A stretch of 64,000 nt of DNA from Asaia siamensis (GCF_014635085.1 NZ_BMCH01000002.1:310001-374000); one strand, 5' to 3'. Counted from the stretch's first letter, positions 7,082-16,738 are shown. The notes: generated from the sequence alone by a model not told the origin. Translations and numbers: made by a program.

Positions 7082-8371
7082 ATGACCATGACATTCGACG
7101 ATCTTGCTCTGGCGCCTGCCATTCTCAAGGCGCTGGCCGAAGCCGGATACAAGACGCCTACCCCCATTCAGGCACAATCGATCCCCCTGCTTCTGCAGGG
7201 GCGTGATCTTCTGGGCATGGCTCAGACAGGAACAGGCAAGACGGCCTCTTTCGCACTGCCCCTGTTGCATCGTCTGGCTGCCAACCCTCGTCCCGCACCG
7301 AAAAACGGGGCCCGTGTGCTCGTTCTGGCCCCGACGCGCGAGCTCGTCAGCCAGATTGCCGATGGGTTCGAGGCATTCGGCAGTCATCTGAATTTCAGCG
7401 TGACCACGATTTTTGGCGGTGTCAGCCAGTTTCATCAGGTCAATGCGCTGCAGGACGGTGTTGACATCATCGTTGCAGCGCCCGGCCGCTTGCTGGATCT
7501 GATCGAGCAGGGGCTTTGCGATCTGTCGAACCTCGAAGCCCTGGTGCTGGATGAGGCTGACCAGATGCTCGATATGGGCTTTGCCAAGCCTATCGAAAAG
7601 ATCGTCGCTGCGACGCCGGGCGAACGCCACACGATCCTTTTTTCCGCGACCATGCCGAAATCGATCGCAGCGCTGGTGGATAGTCTGCTGAGCGATCCTG
7701 CGAAGGTGGAAATTGCGCCGCCTTCCACCACGGTCGATCGCATTGAGCAGACTGTCATGTTCCTTGATGCAGAGCACAAGAAGGCGGCCCTGTTGTCGCT
7801 GCTGAGCGCGCCTGATGTCGGACAGGCCGTTGTGTTCACGCTTCAGAAGAACATCGCCAACGAGGTCTGCTCGCATATTACCGAAGCGGGCATTACGGCT
7901 GAGGCCCTGCATGGCAACAAGTCGCAAGGTCAGCGCGAGCGTGCGCTCGAGGCGTTCCGCGAAGGCCGTGCGCGCGTTCTGGTGGCGACCGATATCGCCG
8001 CGCGCGGCATTGATGTCGATACAGTGACCCATGTGGTCAATCATGATCTGCCCAGCCTGCCGGAAGCCTATGTTCATCGTATCGGTCGCACGGGCCGCGC
8101 AGGACGCAGCGGCCGGGCGATTACCCTGTGCGATGCCGAGCAGCGCGCCTGGCTGCATGATGTCGAGCGCACCATCGGGCGGGCGCTGACAGTGCATGAA
8201 AACCATGAATGGCATTGCGAGAAAGCACGCTACTCAACTGCACGCGCCCCCGTGCTGGGCGGTGGTCCGGTAAAGAAGATCAAGGAGCCGAAGGTCCGCG
8301 AGCGTAAGGTCTGGACCGAAGAAGAGAAGGCTGCGGCACGTGCCGCTGCTATGGCAAACCGCGCAAACTGA
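7082..8371 (+). CDS. DEAD-box ATP-dependent RNA helicase (RhlE-type)
   Basis: A 429-residue superfamily 2 helicase. Motifs visible in order: Q motif (PTPIQ, about 26-30), Walker A AQTGTGKT (47-54), APTREL, GG, PGRLLD, the DEAD box in VLDEADQMLD, SAT, ATDIAARGIDVD, and HRIGRTGRAGRSG. A short basic tail (KKIKEPKVRERKVW then an Ala-rich end) follows, as in RhlE-like proteins that remodel ribosomal precursors or mRNA. The start at 7082 is preferred because GGAGG lies 12 bases upstream; ATG 7088 is also possible. It is a single-gene unit between the lipoprotein island and the molybdoenzyme-maturation pair. A hairpin follows the stop. Confidence 0.93.
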   Translation: MTMTFDDLALAPAILKALAEAGYKTPTPIQAQSIPLLLQGRDLLGMAQTGTGKTASFALPLLHRLAANPRPAPKNGARVLVLAPTRELVSQIADGFEAFGSHLNFSVTTIFGGVSQFHQVNALQDGVDIIVAAPGRLLDLIEQGLCDLSNLEALVLDEADQMLDMGFAKPIEKIVAATPGERHTILFSATMPKSIAALVDSLLSDPAKVEIAPPSTTVDRIEQTVMFLDAEHKKAALLSLLSAPDVGQAVVFTLQKNIANEVCSHITEAGITAEALHGNKSQGQRERALEAFREGRARVLVATDIAARGIDVDTVTHVVNHDLPSLPEAYVHRIGRTGRAGRSGRAITLCDAEQRAWLHDVERTIGRALTVHENHEWHCEKARYSTARAPVLGGGPVKKIKEPKVRERKVWTEEEKAAARAAAMANRAN

Positions 8372-8378
8372 GACTTAC

Positions 8379-8401
8379 GGCTCTCGTGAGTATCGGGAGC
8401 C
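8379..8401 (+). terminator. Hairpin after the helicase gene
   Basis: GGCTCTCG and CGGGAGCC pair over 8 bp (one G-U) around a 7-base loop, 8 bases after the helicase stop. No strong U-run follows. The remaining bases to 8646 hold no gene I can support. Confidence 0.45.
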
Positions 8402-8646
8402 ATCAGCCTTGTCAGGTATCATGACAGGGTGAGGGGGCGTCATTAATGTGGACGCTCCCGTGCCTTGCTTCCCTCGGGCTGGATCCGCCAGCGCGTTCTC
8501 TGGCGGTCTGCCCCTTGCAGCATAAATGCCAAAGTAAAGGGGCGCCAAATAGTGTCGAACCCGGCAATGATCGCGCTGCGTATCGTCGCTTTGAACCAGA
8601 TAAAATCCGAGCTGAAAGCAGGTCATTGTCATAAATTCACGCCGCC

Positions 8647-9312
8647 TTATTGCCGGTGGCGCTTCTCCTGAGAAGAAGGCTCCTTGGTTGTTTTTCCAAG
8701 GCCTGTTGTATGAGCAAGTGACGCCGATTCTGCCTGGCGCATTCTGCGATCCGCCTCTTGGGCGTCTTCGCGAAAATCGATGTCTCGTATTTCATCGGGC
8801 GTTGCGGCAATGAGCCGCGCGCGTCGAAGCAGCGGTCGCGCACCATTTTCGCTATCAGGGTCGAGTGTTCTCAGGTCGGAAACCGGGAAAACAGCCGGTG
8901 GCCCTCTGTAATCGAGGGAGTGCGATGCGAAAATCTGATCTGGAACCGCTTCACTGGCCGCGCGCAGCGTGCCGATCAGATCTGTCGAGATGAACGGCAT
9001 ATCTGCCAGACAGACGAGCACTCTTGTTTCAGGTGGCAGGCCGGTTATTCCCAGAGCGAGCGACGCGCCCAGACCGCGCTCCGATGCGGCATTGATCAGG
9101 GACTGAAATCCTGCCTCCTCATAGGCCTCGTGCCAGTTGCCGTTGGCGCGGTGAACAACACGTTTCTGCTGCCAGTTGAAGTTCCCGACGGTGCCCAGAA
9201 GGTGATGCGCCAGCTTCCGCTGGCCGATCACGGCTTCAAGCTTGTCATCCTCTCCAAAGCGACGGCTCAGACCGGCCCCCAGAACAAGCAGAACGCAATC
9301 TTGCCCTGTCAT
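8647..9312 (-). CDS. MocA-like molybdopterin cofactor nucleotidyltransferase
   Basis: The 221-residue protein begins with the nucleotidyltransferase signature LLVLGAGLSRRFGEDDKLE (the LxAGxSxRxGxxK pattern, Ala to Gly at one site) and contains ASERGLGASLALGI and CLADMPFI, where the Asp binds the metal. GPPAVFP matches the MobA/MocA group. MocA-type enzymes convert molybdenum cofactor to its cytosine dinucleotide form for xanthine-oxidase-family dehydrogenases. It overlaps the XdhC-like gene by ATGA, so the two are co-translated. The likely client is the molybdenum aldehyde dehydrogenase at 17493-21371. The C-terminal tail (about 30 residues, polar) is not conserved. Confidence 0.8.
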   Translation of the reverse strand: MTGQDCVLLVLGAGLSRRFGEDDKLEAVIGQRKLAHHLLGTVGNFNWQQKRVVHRANGNWHEAYEEAGFQSLINAASERGLGASLALGITGLPPETRVLVCLADMPFISTDLIGTLRAASEAVPDQIFASHSLDYRGPPAVFPVSDLRTLDPDSENGARPLLRRARLIAATPDEIRDIDFREDAQEADRRMRQAESASLAHTTGLGKTTKEPSSQEKRHRQ

Positions 9313-10247
9313 GTCCGCGGCGCTGCCTTTCGTGCTTCGATCAGGGAAAATATCTCGGCCAGAACCGAGACCGCAACAGACCGCGCTTCACGCGATGGGC
9401 CAAAAAGACCGATCGGGCCGCGTATGCGTTCGAGGGAGGCATCGTCATGACCCATGGCCCGCAGGGCTGCAAGACGTCGGGCCTGTGTCCTGCGGCTGCC
9501 AAGGCAGCCGATGAAAAAAGCCTCGGTCTGCAGCGCGGCTTGCAGCAGAGGCAGTTCGCGGTCGAGATCGTGATGGAGCAGCACGAGTGCGGTGTCCTGA
9601 TCCTGCGCATGGTGCATGATGCATGTCACGTTACCTTCCATGATTGTCAGTCCGGCAGCAGTGGCGAGCGCGGTCAGAAAATGGCTTTCGAGCCCGCCGC
9701 CAAAAATCATGATCTGGGGGTCGGGGCGATACCCGGCTGTAAAAACCGTGCCCTGCCATCCTGTGGGCGCCTCGCCCGTTTCTGTCCGCAGGGTTTCGCC
9801 TGTGCTGTCATAATGCAGCATGACCGCCTGTCTGGACTGACGGTGTTCCAGAAACCCGATCAGGGCAGTCAGGTCGCGCAGAACGTGCAAATGGAGCCCA
9901 ATGCCACCACGGCATGGCAGGACGATATCGAACCAGGGGGAGCCCTTGCCATAGCGACAGATGCGGTCGCGCTTCTCTGTCATGGCCGTGCAGGCTTCGC
10001 TGACGACACTGGCTTCGACACAGCCGCCAGATACCATGCCGACATAATGACCATCATCACGTATGGCCATGAGTGTGCCCAAGGGGCGTGAGGCGCCCTC
10101 AATGATATCTGTCAATATTGCGAGGACGCAGTCCTGGCCTGCCTGATGGCTCTCAACAAGGAAGCGCACGACATCATCAGGATGATCGCTGGTCATGGCG
10201 CAGACCGCCATGACAGGAATCGCCGTCGGTCTGGTCGGGTATTGCAT
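9309..10247 (-). CDS. XdhC/CoxI-family molybdoenzyme maturation protein
   Basis: A 312-residue protein with the XdhC_CoxI layout: an N-terminal domain with LIxTD-like LAILTDIIEGASRPLGTLMA and VSGGCVEASV, then a Rossmann-like C-terminal domain with MIFGGGLES and FIGCLGSRRTQARR, ending with the RIRGPIGLFGPSREARSVAVSVLAEI segment (family IHGPIGLDIGA.TP.EIA). XdhC binds Mo cofactor, sulfurates it and delivers it to the apoenzyme. The start at 10247 has AGGAAA just upstream; an upstream frame extension lacks conserved sequence. It is the first gene of a two-gene operon with the MocA-like gene. Confidence 0.88.
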   Translation of the reverse strand: MQYPTRPTAIPVMAVCAMTSDHPDDVVRFLVESHQAGQDCVLAILTDIIEGASRPLGTLMAIRDDGHYVGMVSGGCVEASVVSEACTAMTEKRDRICRYGKGSPWFDIVLPCRGGIGLHLHVLRDLTALIGFLEHRQSRQAVMLHYDSTGETLRTETGEAPTGWQGTVFTAGYRPDPQIMIFGGGLESHFLTALATAAGLTIMEGNVTCIMHHAQDQDTALVLLHHDLDRELPLLQAALQTEAFFIGCLGSRRTQARRLAALRAMGHDDASLERIRGPIGLFGPSREARSVAVSVLAEIFSLIEARKAAPRT

Positions 10248-10370
10248 GGTTTCCTGTTTCGATAGGGGCAGGAAAGAGAGACTAGCGCTGACTTTCACGG
10301 CTGTCCGCCCTCATTATGGAGATTTTTTTGACAGGAAATTGTAACCGTCATTATTTCTTCAAAAAAATTG

Positions 10371-10399
10371 TTGACCGGATTTTCCCCTCATGATCTGAT
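10371..10399 (+). promoter_or_regulatory. Candidate promoter of the TonB receptor cluster
   Basis: TTGACC at 10371-10376 and TCTGAT at 10394-10399 with a 17-base spacer form a fair sigma-70-like promoter in an AT-rich stretch about 70 bases before the receptor start. Confidence 0.3.
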
Positions 10400-10467
10400 G
10401 TTTCGTATTCGGATCGATTTGAAAAATTTCCCACGCAAACACGCACCCGAACAATTTGAGGCCGTCA

Positions 10468-12924
10468 ATGTGTCGCCACGAGCAGAGCCGATATCGCACG
10501 TCCAGTCGTTACGATACCGAACCAGACTCTTTCTGGCCCCGCGTCGCGGCAGGGGCGTGTCGCCCCGTCAGAGGCAAGGGCGTGCTGTCGCTTCGCTTCT
10601 GGCTTTCCTGTTCGCTCTGCATTCTGCCGGTTGCGGCGCATGCCCAGACCTCTTCTTCTGTGCAGGCGCATCCTAAACATTCCGGTTACGCAACAAAAAA
10701 GAAGACTGCGAAACCCTCTTCTGCCCGAGGCAGCGGTGTTGAAGAGGTGATGGTCACCTCGCGTCGGCGCAAGGAAACGGCGCAGCAGATACCTGAAACC
10801 GTACAGATCTTCACGGGCAAGGAACTCAACCGCCTTGGCGTGCAGACCCTGCCGGATTTGATCAAATACACGACCAACGCACAGAACCTCGATTTCTATG
10901 GTGGCGCCATGCCGACCTGGGTGATCCGTGGCGTCAGTCTTGCCGATTTCAACCCAAACTCGACCCCCGCAGCCCCCATCTTTTTGAACGACGCCTATCA
11001 GCCAAGCACGGTCATGGGCACGGGCAGTTTGTTCGATATTTCCCGTGTCGAAGTTCTCAAGGGGCCGCAAAGCGGTCTTTATGGACGCAATACAATCGGC
11101 GGCGCCGTGCGTGTTCTGACGAACAAGCCCAATTTCGACAAGGCAACCGGCTCGGTAGCGGTTTCCTACGGGCGCTGGGGTGATGGCCATATCAATGCAG
11201 CCTATGGCGCGCCGATCACCCGTAATCTGGCCTTCCGTATTGCCGAGACATCGGACCATGGCTGGAGCGGCTGGCAGACATCGCTGCAGAATGGCGCGAA
11301 ATGGGGGCGCAAGAACCGTGACTCCGTCCGTCTCGAAGTGGCTGCAAAACTCGATAACTGGACGCTCAATTTCGATCTGCATGGCAGCCGCGACAAGTCG
11401 CAGCTCGCTCTGGCAACGGCAATTGGCGTTTACAATAATACGGGTGGTTTCTGCTCGGCCATGATTGCCGGTTATGCCGATCAGCAGAACTGTCTCACAC
11501 TGCCTCAGGCTTTCGGCGATGCCAGTCAGGCGGCATCACGTCAGACGCAGGATGGCACCAAGGTGCTTTCCTCTCCGGTTAATCAGCTCGACAACAAGGC
11601 GGGTGGGGCGCAATTCAGCGCGGTGGGCGATCTGGGTGGTCTTGAGCTGACTTCCATCACCTCGCTCGATTATTTCGATTACGGTCTGAATTACAACTAC
11701 GCTGCGACCGGCCCCGTTTATGCCACGCAGGTCGAGCATACCCCCATGCGTATGGCGCAGGAAAACCTGCGCCTCAGCTCGGGCAAGCCCAAGCGTCTCG
11801 ACTGGCTGCTCGGTCTCGATGTGGCTTATGAGGATCTGGAAGAGAACAAGCAGTTCCAGCTTTTCGATAACGCGCTTCAGACTCTCTATACCGGTCTCTC
11901 CGGCGCGGCCAATGAAGGGATCCTGAGCTACACCCAGAAAACGCAATCCTATAGCGGATACGGGCAGATCACCTATCATATCCTGCCCAAGCTCTCGCTC
12001 GATTTCGGTGCACGCAGCACCTGGGAATACAAGACCTATAATGGCGCTTTCCAGCAATCGCCGGGTTATTACGTCGCTTCTGACGTGACGCGCCAGTACC
12101 AGCTGAAAGACCATGTCACGGGCAAGGCCGTGCTGCGCTACCAGTTCGACCCGCTGAACATGGTCTATGCCTCTGTTGCGCGCGGATATAAGTCGGGCGG
12201 TTTCTACGGCGGCTTCCCCATTGCCAGCACGGCACAGATCGACCCTTATCGTGAGGAGCAGGTCTGGGCAGTCGAGGCCGGGTTCAAGGCCCAGACGCGT
12301 GACCGCAAGCTGATCGTCGACGGCGCGGCCTTCTACTACCGCACCTATAATTATCAGAACTTCACGACCGAATATTCGGCTGTCAGCAAGACGATCACTT
12401 CGACCCTGACCAATCTGGGCACGGCGGTCAATCAGGGCCTCGAAGGCAATATCGTCTGGAAGCCCGTACCGACCCTGACCTTCAATCTCGGGGCTGCCTA
12501 TAACGACGCGAAAATCGTCAGATCCTCGCAGTACCAGCTGGATTACGCCGGTAACCTGGTGTCGTGGCAGGGGCAGCGCCTGCCTTATGCCCCGCGCTGG
12601 AGCCTGACGCCCTCGGCCCGTTATGAGCACGAGATGTTCAACGGGGCTTATACCGCAGGGGTGCAGATGAATTACAGCTTCCGCACCACGCTGAATGCGT
12701 CGCGCGGGGTAGGGGCCTGGATCAATAATATTCCGGGTTACGGCCTGCTGGATGTGCGTCTCGATCTGCTCTCCCACAAGCAGCACTGGAATCTGGCGCT
12801 TATGGGGTTCAACGTGACCAATGTGCATTACCGCACGGTCGGTCAGACCGACGGGGTGAGCGACTTCCAGCAGATCTACGGAATGCCCGCCAGCTATCGT
12901 TTCCAGATCGGGTATGATTTCTGA
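10468..12924 (+). CDS. TonB-dependent outer-membrane receptor
   Basis: An 818-residue receptor. After a signal segment (WLSCSLCILPVAAHAQ) comes a TonB-box-like EEVMVTSRR, then a plug domain with LPDLIKYTTNAQNLDFYGG, VIRGV, EVLKGPQSGLYGRNTIGGAV, and a long beta-barrel ending in Phe (YRFQIGYDF). The ATG at 10468 has GAGG 6 bases upstream but gives an N-terminal extension of about 40 residues before the signal; a GTG at 10582 (VLSLRFWLS) is an alternative start. The receptor is followed by hydrolases on the same strand, so it probably imports the compound they degrade. Its ligand class cannot be told from sequence alone. Confidence 0.92.
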   Translation: MCRHEQSRYRTSSRYDTEPDSFWPRVAAGACRPVRGKGVLSLRFWLSCSLCILPVAAHAQTSSSVQAHPKHSGYATKKKTAKPSSARGSGVEEVMVTSRRRKETAQQIPETVQIFTGKELNRLGVQTLPDLIKYTTNAQNLDFYGGAMPTWVIRGVSLADFNPNSTPAAPIFLNDAYQPSTVMGTGSLFDISRVEVLKGPQSGLYGRNTIGGAVRVLTNKPNFDKATGSVAVSYGRWGDGHINAAYGAPITRNLAFRIAETSDHGWSGWQTSLQNGAKWGRKNRDSVRLEVAAKLDNWTLNFDLHGSRDKSQLALATAIGVYNNTGGFCSAMIAGYADQQNCLTLPQAFGDASQAASRQTQDGTKVLSSPVNQLDNKAGGAQFSAVGDLGGLELTSITSLDYFDYGLNYNYAATGPVYATQVEHTPMRMAQENLRLSSGKPKRLDWLLGLDVAYEDLEENKQFQLFDNALQTLYTGLSGAANEGILSYTQKTQSYSGYGQITYHILPKLSLDFGARSTWEYKTYNGAFQQSPGYYVASDVTRQYQLKDHVTGKAVLRYQFDPLNMVYASVARGYKSGGFYGGFPIASTAQIDPYREEQVWAVEAGFKAQTRDRKLIVDGAAFYYRTYNYQNFTTEYSAVSKTITSTLTNLGTAVNQGLEGNIVWKPVPTLTFNLGAAYNDAKIVRSSQYQLDYAGNLVSWQGQRLPYAPRWSLTPSARYEHEMFNGAYTAGVQMNYSFRTTLNASRGVGAWINNIPGYGLLDVRLDLLSHKQHWNLALMGFNVTNVHYRTVGQTDGVSDFQQIYGMPASYRFQIGYDF

Positions 12925-12970
12925 ACGGACCCGGTTTCAGAACAGGTTTTTCTCTCTTTTCAGGTGGAAC

Positions 12971-14209
12971 ATGACAAAGAAACTGTCTCTCAAAGCCAAT
13001 CTGCTTGCCATGCTTGTGCTCTCGACCGGGCTGAGCGGGCTTGCTCATGCCGGAGAGCCACCCTTGCCGACCGATCCGGCCGTCACCCGTTCGCTCGAAG
13101 CCCAGGATGCCCTGCCGCGCACGGCATTCTACAGCACGCCCGCCGATATTGCTGCGTCTGCACCGGGCGCATTGCTGCGTCAGGAAAAAGCGCCTGAATA
13201 CAGCCTGCCCAAGGGCTTTACCGCAACGCGCATTCTCTATCGTTCGACTGACTCGCACGGTAATCCGGTCGCGACATCGGGCGTCGTTGTCGTGCCTCCC
13301 GGCAAGGCGCCAGAAGGGGGCTGGCCTGTCATCGTATGGGCCCACGGCACCAGTGGCACCGCCCAGTCCTGCGCGCCGTCGCTCATGAAGGATGTCTATT
13401 ACGGCGGGCTGCGCGTGTTCGATCTGGCCGCTGCCGGATTTGTGCTTGTCATGACCGATTATCATGGTCTGGGAACTGACAGCCCGCACCAGTACATGAA
13501 CAAGTTTGCCCAGGTGGCCGATATCCGTAATGCGGTGCCCGCAGCCCATGCCCTGCTTCCCGATCTGTCGCAGAAATGGTTCGTGGTCGGTCACTCCCAG
13601 GGCGCTTATGCCGCGCTCGCCACGGCAGAAGCCGAAGCCAAGGCAAATGATCCTGGCTATCTTGGCGCCATTTCGATTGCACCGGCTGCGCGTGTCGGCA
13701 TGATAAATGCCAATATCTCTGCCGTGAAAAAGGCAGGCGGTCCCTACATGTCATGGCTCGCTTATGCCATTCACGCGCAATATCCTGAATTCAAGCCTGA
13801 AGATCTGCTGTCGAAAACCGGTCTGTCGCAATATCCCGAAGCAACAGGCAAGGCCTGCTGGCTGACCGGCAATGCGCTCTATTACCCCTATTCGGCCAAG
13901 GAACTGGTGCGGCCGGACTGGGACAAGAACAAATACGTCAAGAAGTTCTTTGCCGAGCAGACGGTCGGATATGAAAAGGCCAAGGGGCCGATCCTTCTGA
14001 TTGCTGGCGGTGGTGACACGACCATTCCCATCCACACGCTGGAATCCTATGCGAAGGATGCCTGCCATGCCGGATCGGACGTGAAATACATGGTTGTGCC
14101 CAATGCCGAGCATGGCGCCGCCATGGTTGAATCGATGGACACGCAGATTGCGTGGCTGAAATCGGTTCTTGCAGGGAACGCCCCCTCCAATACCTGCCAG
14201 CGTCACTGA
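12971..14209 (+). CDS. Secretory-lipase-type alpha/beta hydrolase
   Basis: A 412-residue exported hydrolase. The signal peptide is residues 1-29 (MTKKLSLKANLLAMLVLS, ending AHA). The alpha/beta hydrolase fold shows VIVWAHGTSG (oxyanion region), a nucleophile elbow GHSQGAYAA, an acidic residue in GGGDTTIPIHT, and His in NAEHGAAM near the C-terminus. This order matches the LIP/secretory lipase family, whose members cleave acyl esters. Start 12971 (RBS region CAGGTGG) is chosen over an upstream in-frame ATG because it places the signal peptide at the N-terminus. It lies 46 bases after the receptor and 8 bases before the next hydrolase. Confidence 0.85.
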   Translation: MTKKLSLKANLLAMLVLSTGLSGLAHAGEPPLPTDPAVTRSLEAQDALPRTAFYSTPADIAASAPGALLRQEKAPEYSLPKGFTATRILYRSTDSHGNPVATSGVVVVPPGKAPEGGWPVIVWAHGTSGTAQSCAPSLMKDVYYGGLRVFDLAAAGFVLVMTDYHGLGTDSPHQYMNKFAQVADIRNAVPAAHALLPDLSQKWFVVGHSQGAYAALATAEAEAKANDPGYLGAISIAPAARVGMINANISAVKKAGGPYMSWLAYAIHAQYPEFKPEDLLSKTGLSQYPEATGKACWLTGNALYYPYSAKELVRPDWDKNKYVKKFFAEQTVGYEKAKGPILLIAGGGDTTIPIHTLESYAKDACHAGSDVKYMVVPNAEHGAAMVESMDTQIAWLKSVLAGNAPSNTCQRH

Positions 14210-14217
14210 CCGCGCTC

Positions 14218-16110
14218 ATGACGGCAGGACGGTCTTCTCTGGCAGGTCTCTGCCTTGGTGTTTCGCTGCTGGCCTTTCCCTGCGTGGGAAAGGCACAGGA
14301 GGCGCGTTCAGGTGGCAGTGTGATTGCCGCCGTTTCGGGATATAATCCCGAGCTGGTCAGAACGGCGCCCTTCTGGGGGCGACGTGTCGTCGGTTATCTG
14401 CCGACGCGTGATCATACGCCCCTGCGCTACAGCGTGCTCCTGCCAAAGGGCAAGGGGCCGTTTCCCGTCGTGATCAATTACAGCGGTTACGACCCCGGCG
14501 GCATCGGCAGTTCGGCCTATCTCAAGGGCGATACAGCCATGTCGGTCAGCCTCGATCGCGATCTGGTTGCGCATGGCTATGCGGTATTCGGGGTCAATGC
14601 CCGCGGGACGGGGTGTTCGGAAGGGCAGTTTACCTTTCTGACCCCGAGCTACGGCCAGGACGGCTACGACATCGTCGAATTTGCAGCTTCGCAGCCATGG
14701 TCTGACGGGCATGTCGGCATGGCAAACTGGTCCTGGGCGGGCATGTCGCAGATCGCGACCGCCTCGACACGCCCCCCGCATTTGCGGGCCATCGCGCCGG
14801 GCATGGTTCTGGGGGATGCGCGTCTGGATAGCTGGGCGCCGGGTGGCGTGCCGAACATGCAGTTTCCCTCCGGCTGGCTGCTTTATCTCCAGTCGCGCTG
14901 GGATGCGTTGAAGGAAGGCGCCCAGACCGAGCATGACCAGCGCTGCCTAGATCGTCTTGCCATCAATACCGACGCCAATCGCAAGGATAATCTGCGTGAT
15001 CTGATCCTGCGTCATCCGCTGCGCGACGCAGAAATCGAGAAGCGCAATCTGGCGGCCAGAACCAGCCAGATCGAGGTGCCCGTTCTGTCCATGGAGGCTT
15101 TTCAGGATGAGGCTGTGACCTCACGCGAAGGCTATTATCAGGACACGCTTGCCCCGGAAAAGACATGGCTGGTGCAGACCAACGGGCAGCATGACGCTTA
15201 TGAATCGCTCAGATATCGCAGTCTGTTGCTCGGGTTTTTCGATCGCTTCCTCAAGGGGCATGAAGCGGCCTTCAGCGATACGCCTCATGTGCGCGTCTGG
15301 CTTGAAAGCGGCTCTCATGGCGAGGGACACGAGAAGGTCGAGCAGATGGCACCCCGCCTCACCCTGAGCGGGGCGCATTATCCGATCGCGGCGACACCTC
15401 ATGTGTTCACGCTCGCCGCCAAAGGTCTGCTGGAAGACAATGCCACGCCCTCAACCGGATCTGACAGCTATGCCTATCCCGTACGCGGGCCGGATGTGGA
15501 TGTCGATGCCGATCATTATGGCTGGGGTGCCCTGCCGGAACACTGGCGTGAAGGGAGCCTCGCCTATACCTCGGCGCCTCTGGGCAAGACACTCATTGCC
15601 TATGGGCCTGCCAGTGCAGATCTCTGGCTGTCATCCGACATGCCCGATACCGATGTTGAGGTAACGCTGACGGAGCTGCGCCCCGACCATCAGGAAATGT
15701 TTGTCGAGCGTGGCTGGCTGCGTCTTTCCGATCGGGCGCAGGACCCGACCAGATCCACTCTGTTGCGCCCGTTTCCGCTGGATCATGTCGATACCACGCA
15801 AAGTCTTGCGCCCGACGAGCCGGTTCTGGCGCGCGTCGAACTGAGCAAGATGGGCCATGTGTTTCGTGCCGGGTCGCGTTTGCGCCTCTGGATCGATGCA
15901 CCAGGCAATTTCGGCGGCTACGGGTTCTCGCCCTGGCTGCTGCCTGCCACCAACCGCCTCTGGCATGATCCACAGCATCTGTCGCGTCTCGTGCTGGGCA
16001 CCGTGCCCGAGCAGGGCGCGCCGGGTCTTGCTGTTTCCGCCATTCCTGCAGCGCCTGGGCCATGCAACGACGTGCTCATGCAGCCCTGTCGGCGCGATCC
16101 GCTGCAGTGA
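14218..16110 (+). CDS. CocE/NonD-type exported hydrolase (X-Pro dipeptidyl-peptidase-like)
   Basis: A 630-residue exported protein. A signal peptide covers about residues 1-27. The S15/CocE layout is visible: VVINYSGYDPGGIGSS, a GYAVFGVNARGTGCSEG segment (family DxRGxGxS), the nucleophile in MANWSWAGMSQ (GxSYxG-like, with Ser replaced by Trp-Ser), a cap domain, then the C-terminal galactose-binding-like jelly roll (FRAGSRLRLWIDAPGNFG). Members hydrolyse esters or amides with acyl or prolyl groups. Start 14218 gives a clean signal peptide. It is co-directional with the lipase-like gene (8-base gap) and the DUF3237 gene (32-base gap). Confidence 0.85.
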   Translation: MTAGRSSLAGLCLGVSLLAFPCVGKAQEARSGGSVIAAVSGYNPELVRTAPFWGRRVVGYLPTRDHTPLRYSVLLPKGKGPFPVVINYSGYDPGGIGSSAYLKGDTAMSVSLDRDLVAHGYAVFGVNARGTGCSEGQFTFLTPSYGQDGYDIVEFAASQPWSDGHVGMANWSWAGMSQIATASTRPPHLRAIAPGMVLGDARLDSWAPGGVPNMQFPSGWLLYLQSRWDALKEGAQTEHDQRCLDRLAINTDANRKDNLRDLILRHPLRDAEIEKRNLAARTSQIEVPVLSMEAFQDEAVTSREGYYQDTLAPEKTWLVQTNGQHDAYESLRYRSLLLGFFDRFLKGHEAAFSDTPHVRVWLESGSHGEGHEKVEQMAPRLTLSGAHYPIAATPHVFTLAAKGLLEDNATPSTGSDSYAYPVRGPDVDVDADHYGWGALPEHWREGSLAYTSAPLGKTLIAYGPASADLWLSSDMPDTDVEVTLTELRPDHQEMFVERGWLRLSDRAQDPTRSTLLRPFPLDHVDTTQSLAPDEPVLARVELSKMGHVFRAGSRLRLWIDAPGNFGGYGFSPWLLPATNRLWHDPQHLSRLVLGTVPEQGAPGLAVSAIPAAPGPCNDVLMQPCRRDPLQ

Positions 16111-16142
16111 CCCTCGTTTTCTCTCTTTCTAGGTGATTTGAC

Positions 16143-16709
16143 ATGAAGAGCCTGAAATCAGCACTTTGCGCGCTTACCTGCTTGGTTGCATCAGGGGCGG
16201 CCCATGCGGCGACAGAGGCCCCGTTCAACGGCAAGGTCTATGATCCGGTCAAGACCGAGCTGGTGCTCAATCTAGTCGTGACCTGCACCGACCCCGTGCG
16301 CCCCGGCCCTGAAGGCGCCAGCAAGGATGGCGAACGCACGGAAATCTGGCCGATTATTGGCGGGCGTTTCGATGGCCCCGGTATTCATGGCACTGTCGAG
16401 GCTGGCGGGGCCGATCTGCCGGTTCTGCGCCCCGATGGGGTCGAGGTGGTGGATGCCTTTTATCGCCTCAGGACCGATGACGGACAGATTATTGTCATCC
16501 ACAACAAGGGGCTCGCCTACCCGATTGACGGTGGCAAGGATTACAAATATCGCCTGAGCCCTGAATTCATCGCCCCGAAGGGTAAATATGACTGGTTGAA
16601 TAAAAGCATTTTTGTTGCCACTCTTGTCTATCCGGTCCCTAAAGGGATGGAGCTCGCCAAAGGCCCTCATCAGAACGACCGGTTGATTCAGGTGCTCCGA
16701 CTTAACTGA
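16143..16709 (+). CDS. Exported DUF3237 family protein
   Basis: A 188-residue protein with a signal peptide (MKSLKSALCALTCLVASGAAHA). The rest has the DUF3237 pattern: an early strand around ELVLNLVVTC, GERTEIWPIIGGRFDGPGIHGTVEAGGADLPVLRPDGV, a YRLRTDDGQIIVIHNKGLA strand pair and a late FVATLVYPVPKGMELA (family FVG, with an aromatic before the end). DUF3237 proteins are small beta-barrels of uncertain function often found beside lipid or aromatic catabolic genes. Here it is the fourth co-directional gene of the receptor-hydrolase cluster. Confidence 0.8.
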   Translation: MKSLKSALCALTCLVASGAAHAATEAPFNGKVYDPVKTELVLNLVVTCTDPVRPGPEGASKDGERTEIWPIIGGRFDGPGIHGTVEAGGADLPVLRPDGVEVVDAFYRLRTDDGQIIVIHNKGLAYPIDGGKDYKYRLSPEFIAPKGKYDWLNKSIFVATLVYPVPKGMELAKGPHQNDRLIQVLRLN

Positions 16710-16738
16710 TATTTTCTCCGGGATCTGGTTCACGCGAA

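Noticed and set aside
6974-8215. 413-codon minus-strand frame
   Set aside because: Antisense to the DEAD-box helicase, whose motifs are complete.
8375-8632. 85-codon minus-strand frame after the helicase
   Set aside because: It overlaps the helicase hairpin and shows no coding features.
11536-12828. 430-codon minus-strand frame
   Set aside because: Antisense to the first TonB receptor barrel.
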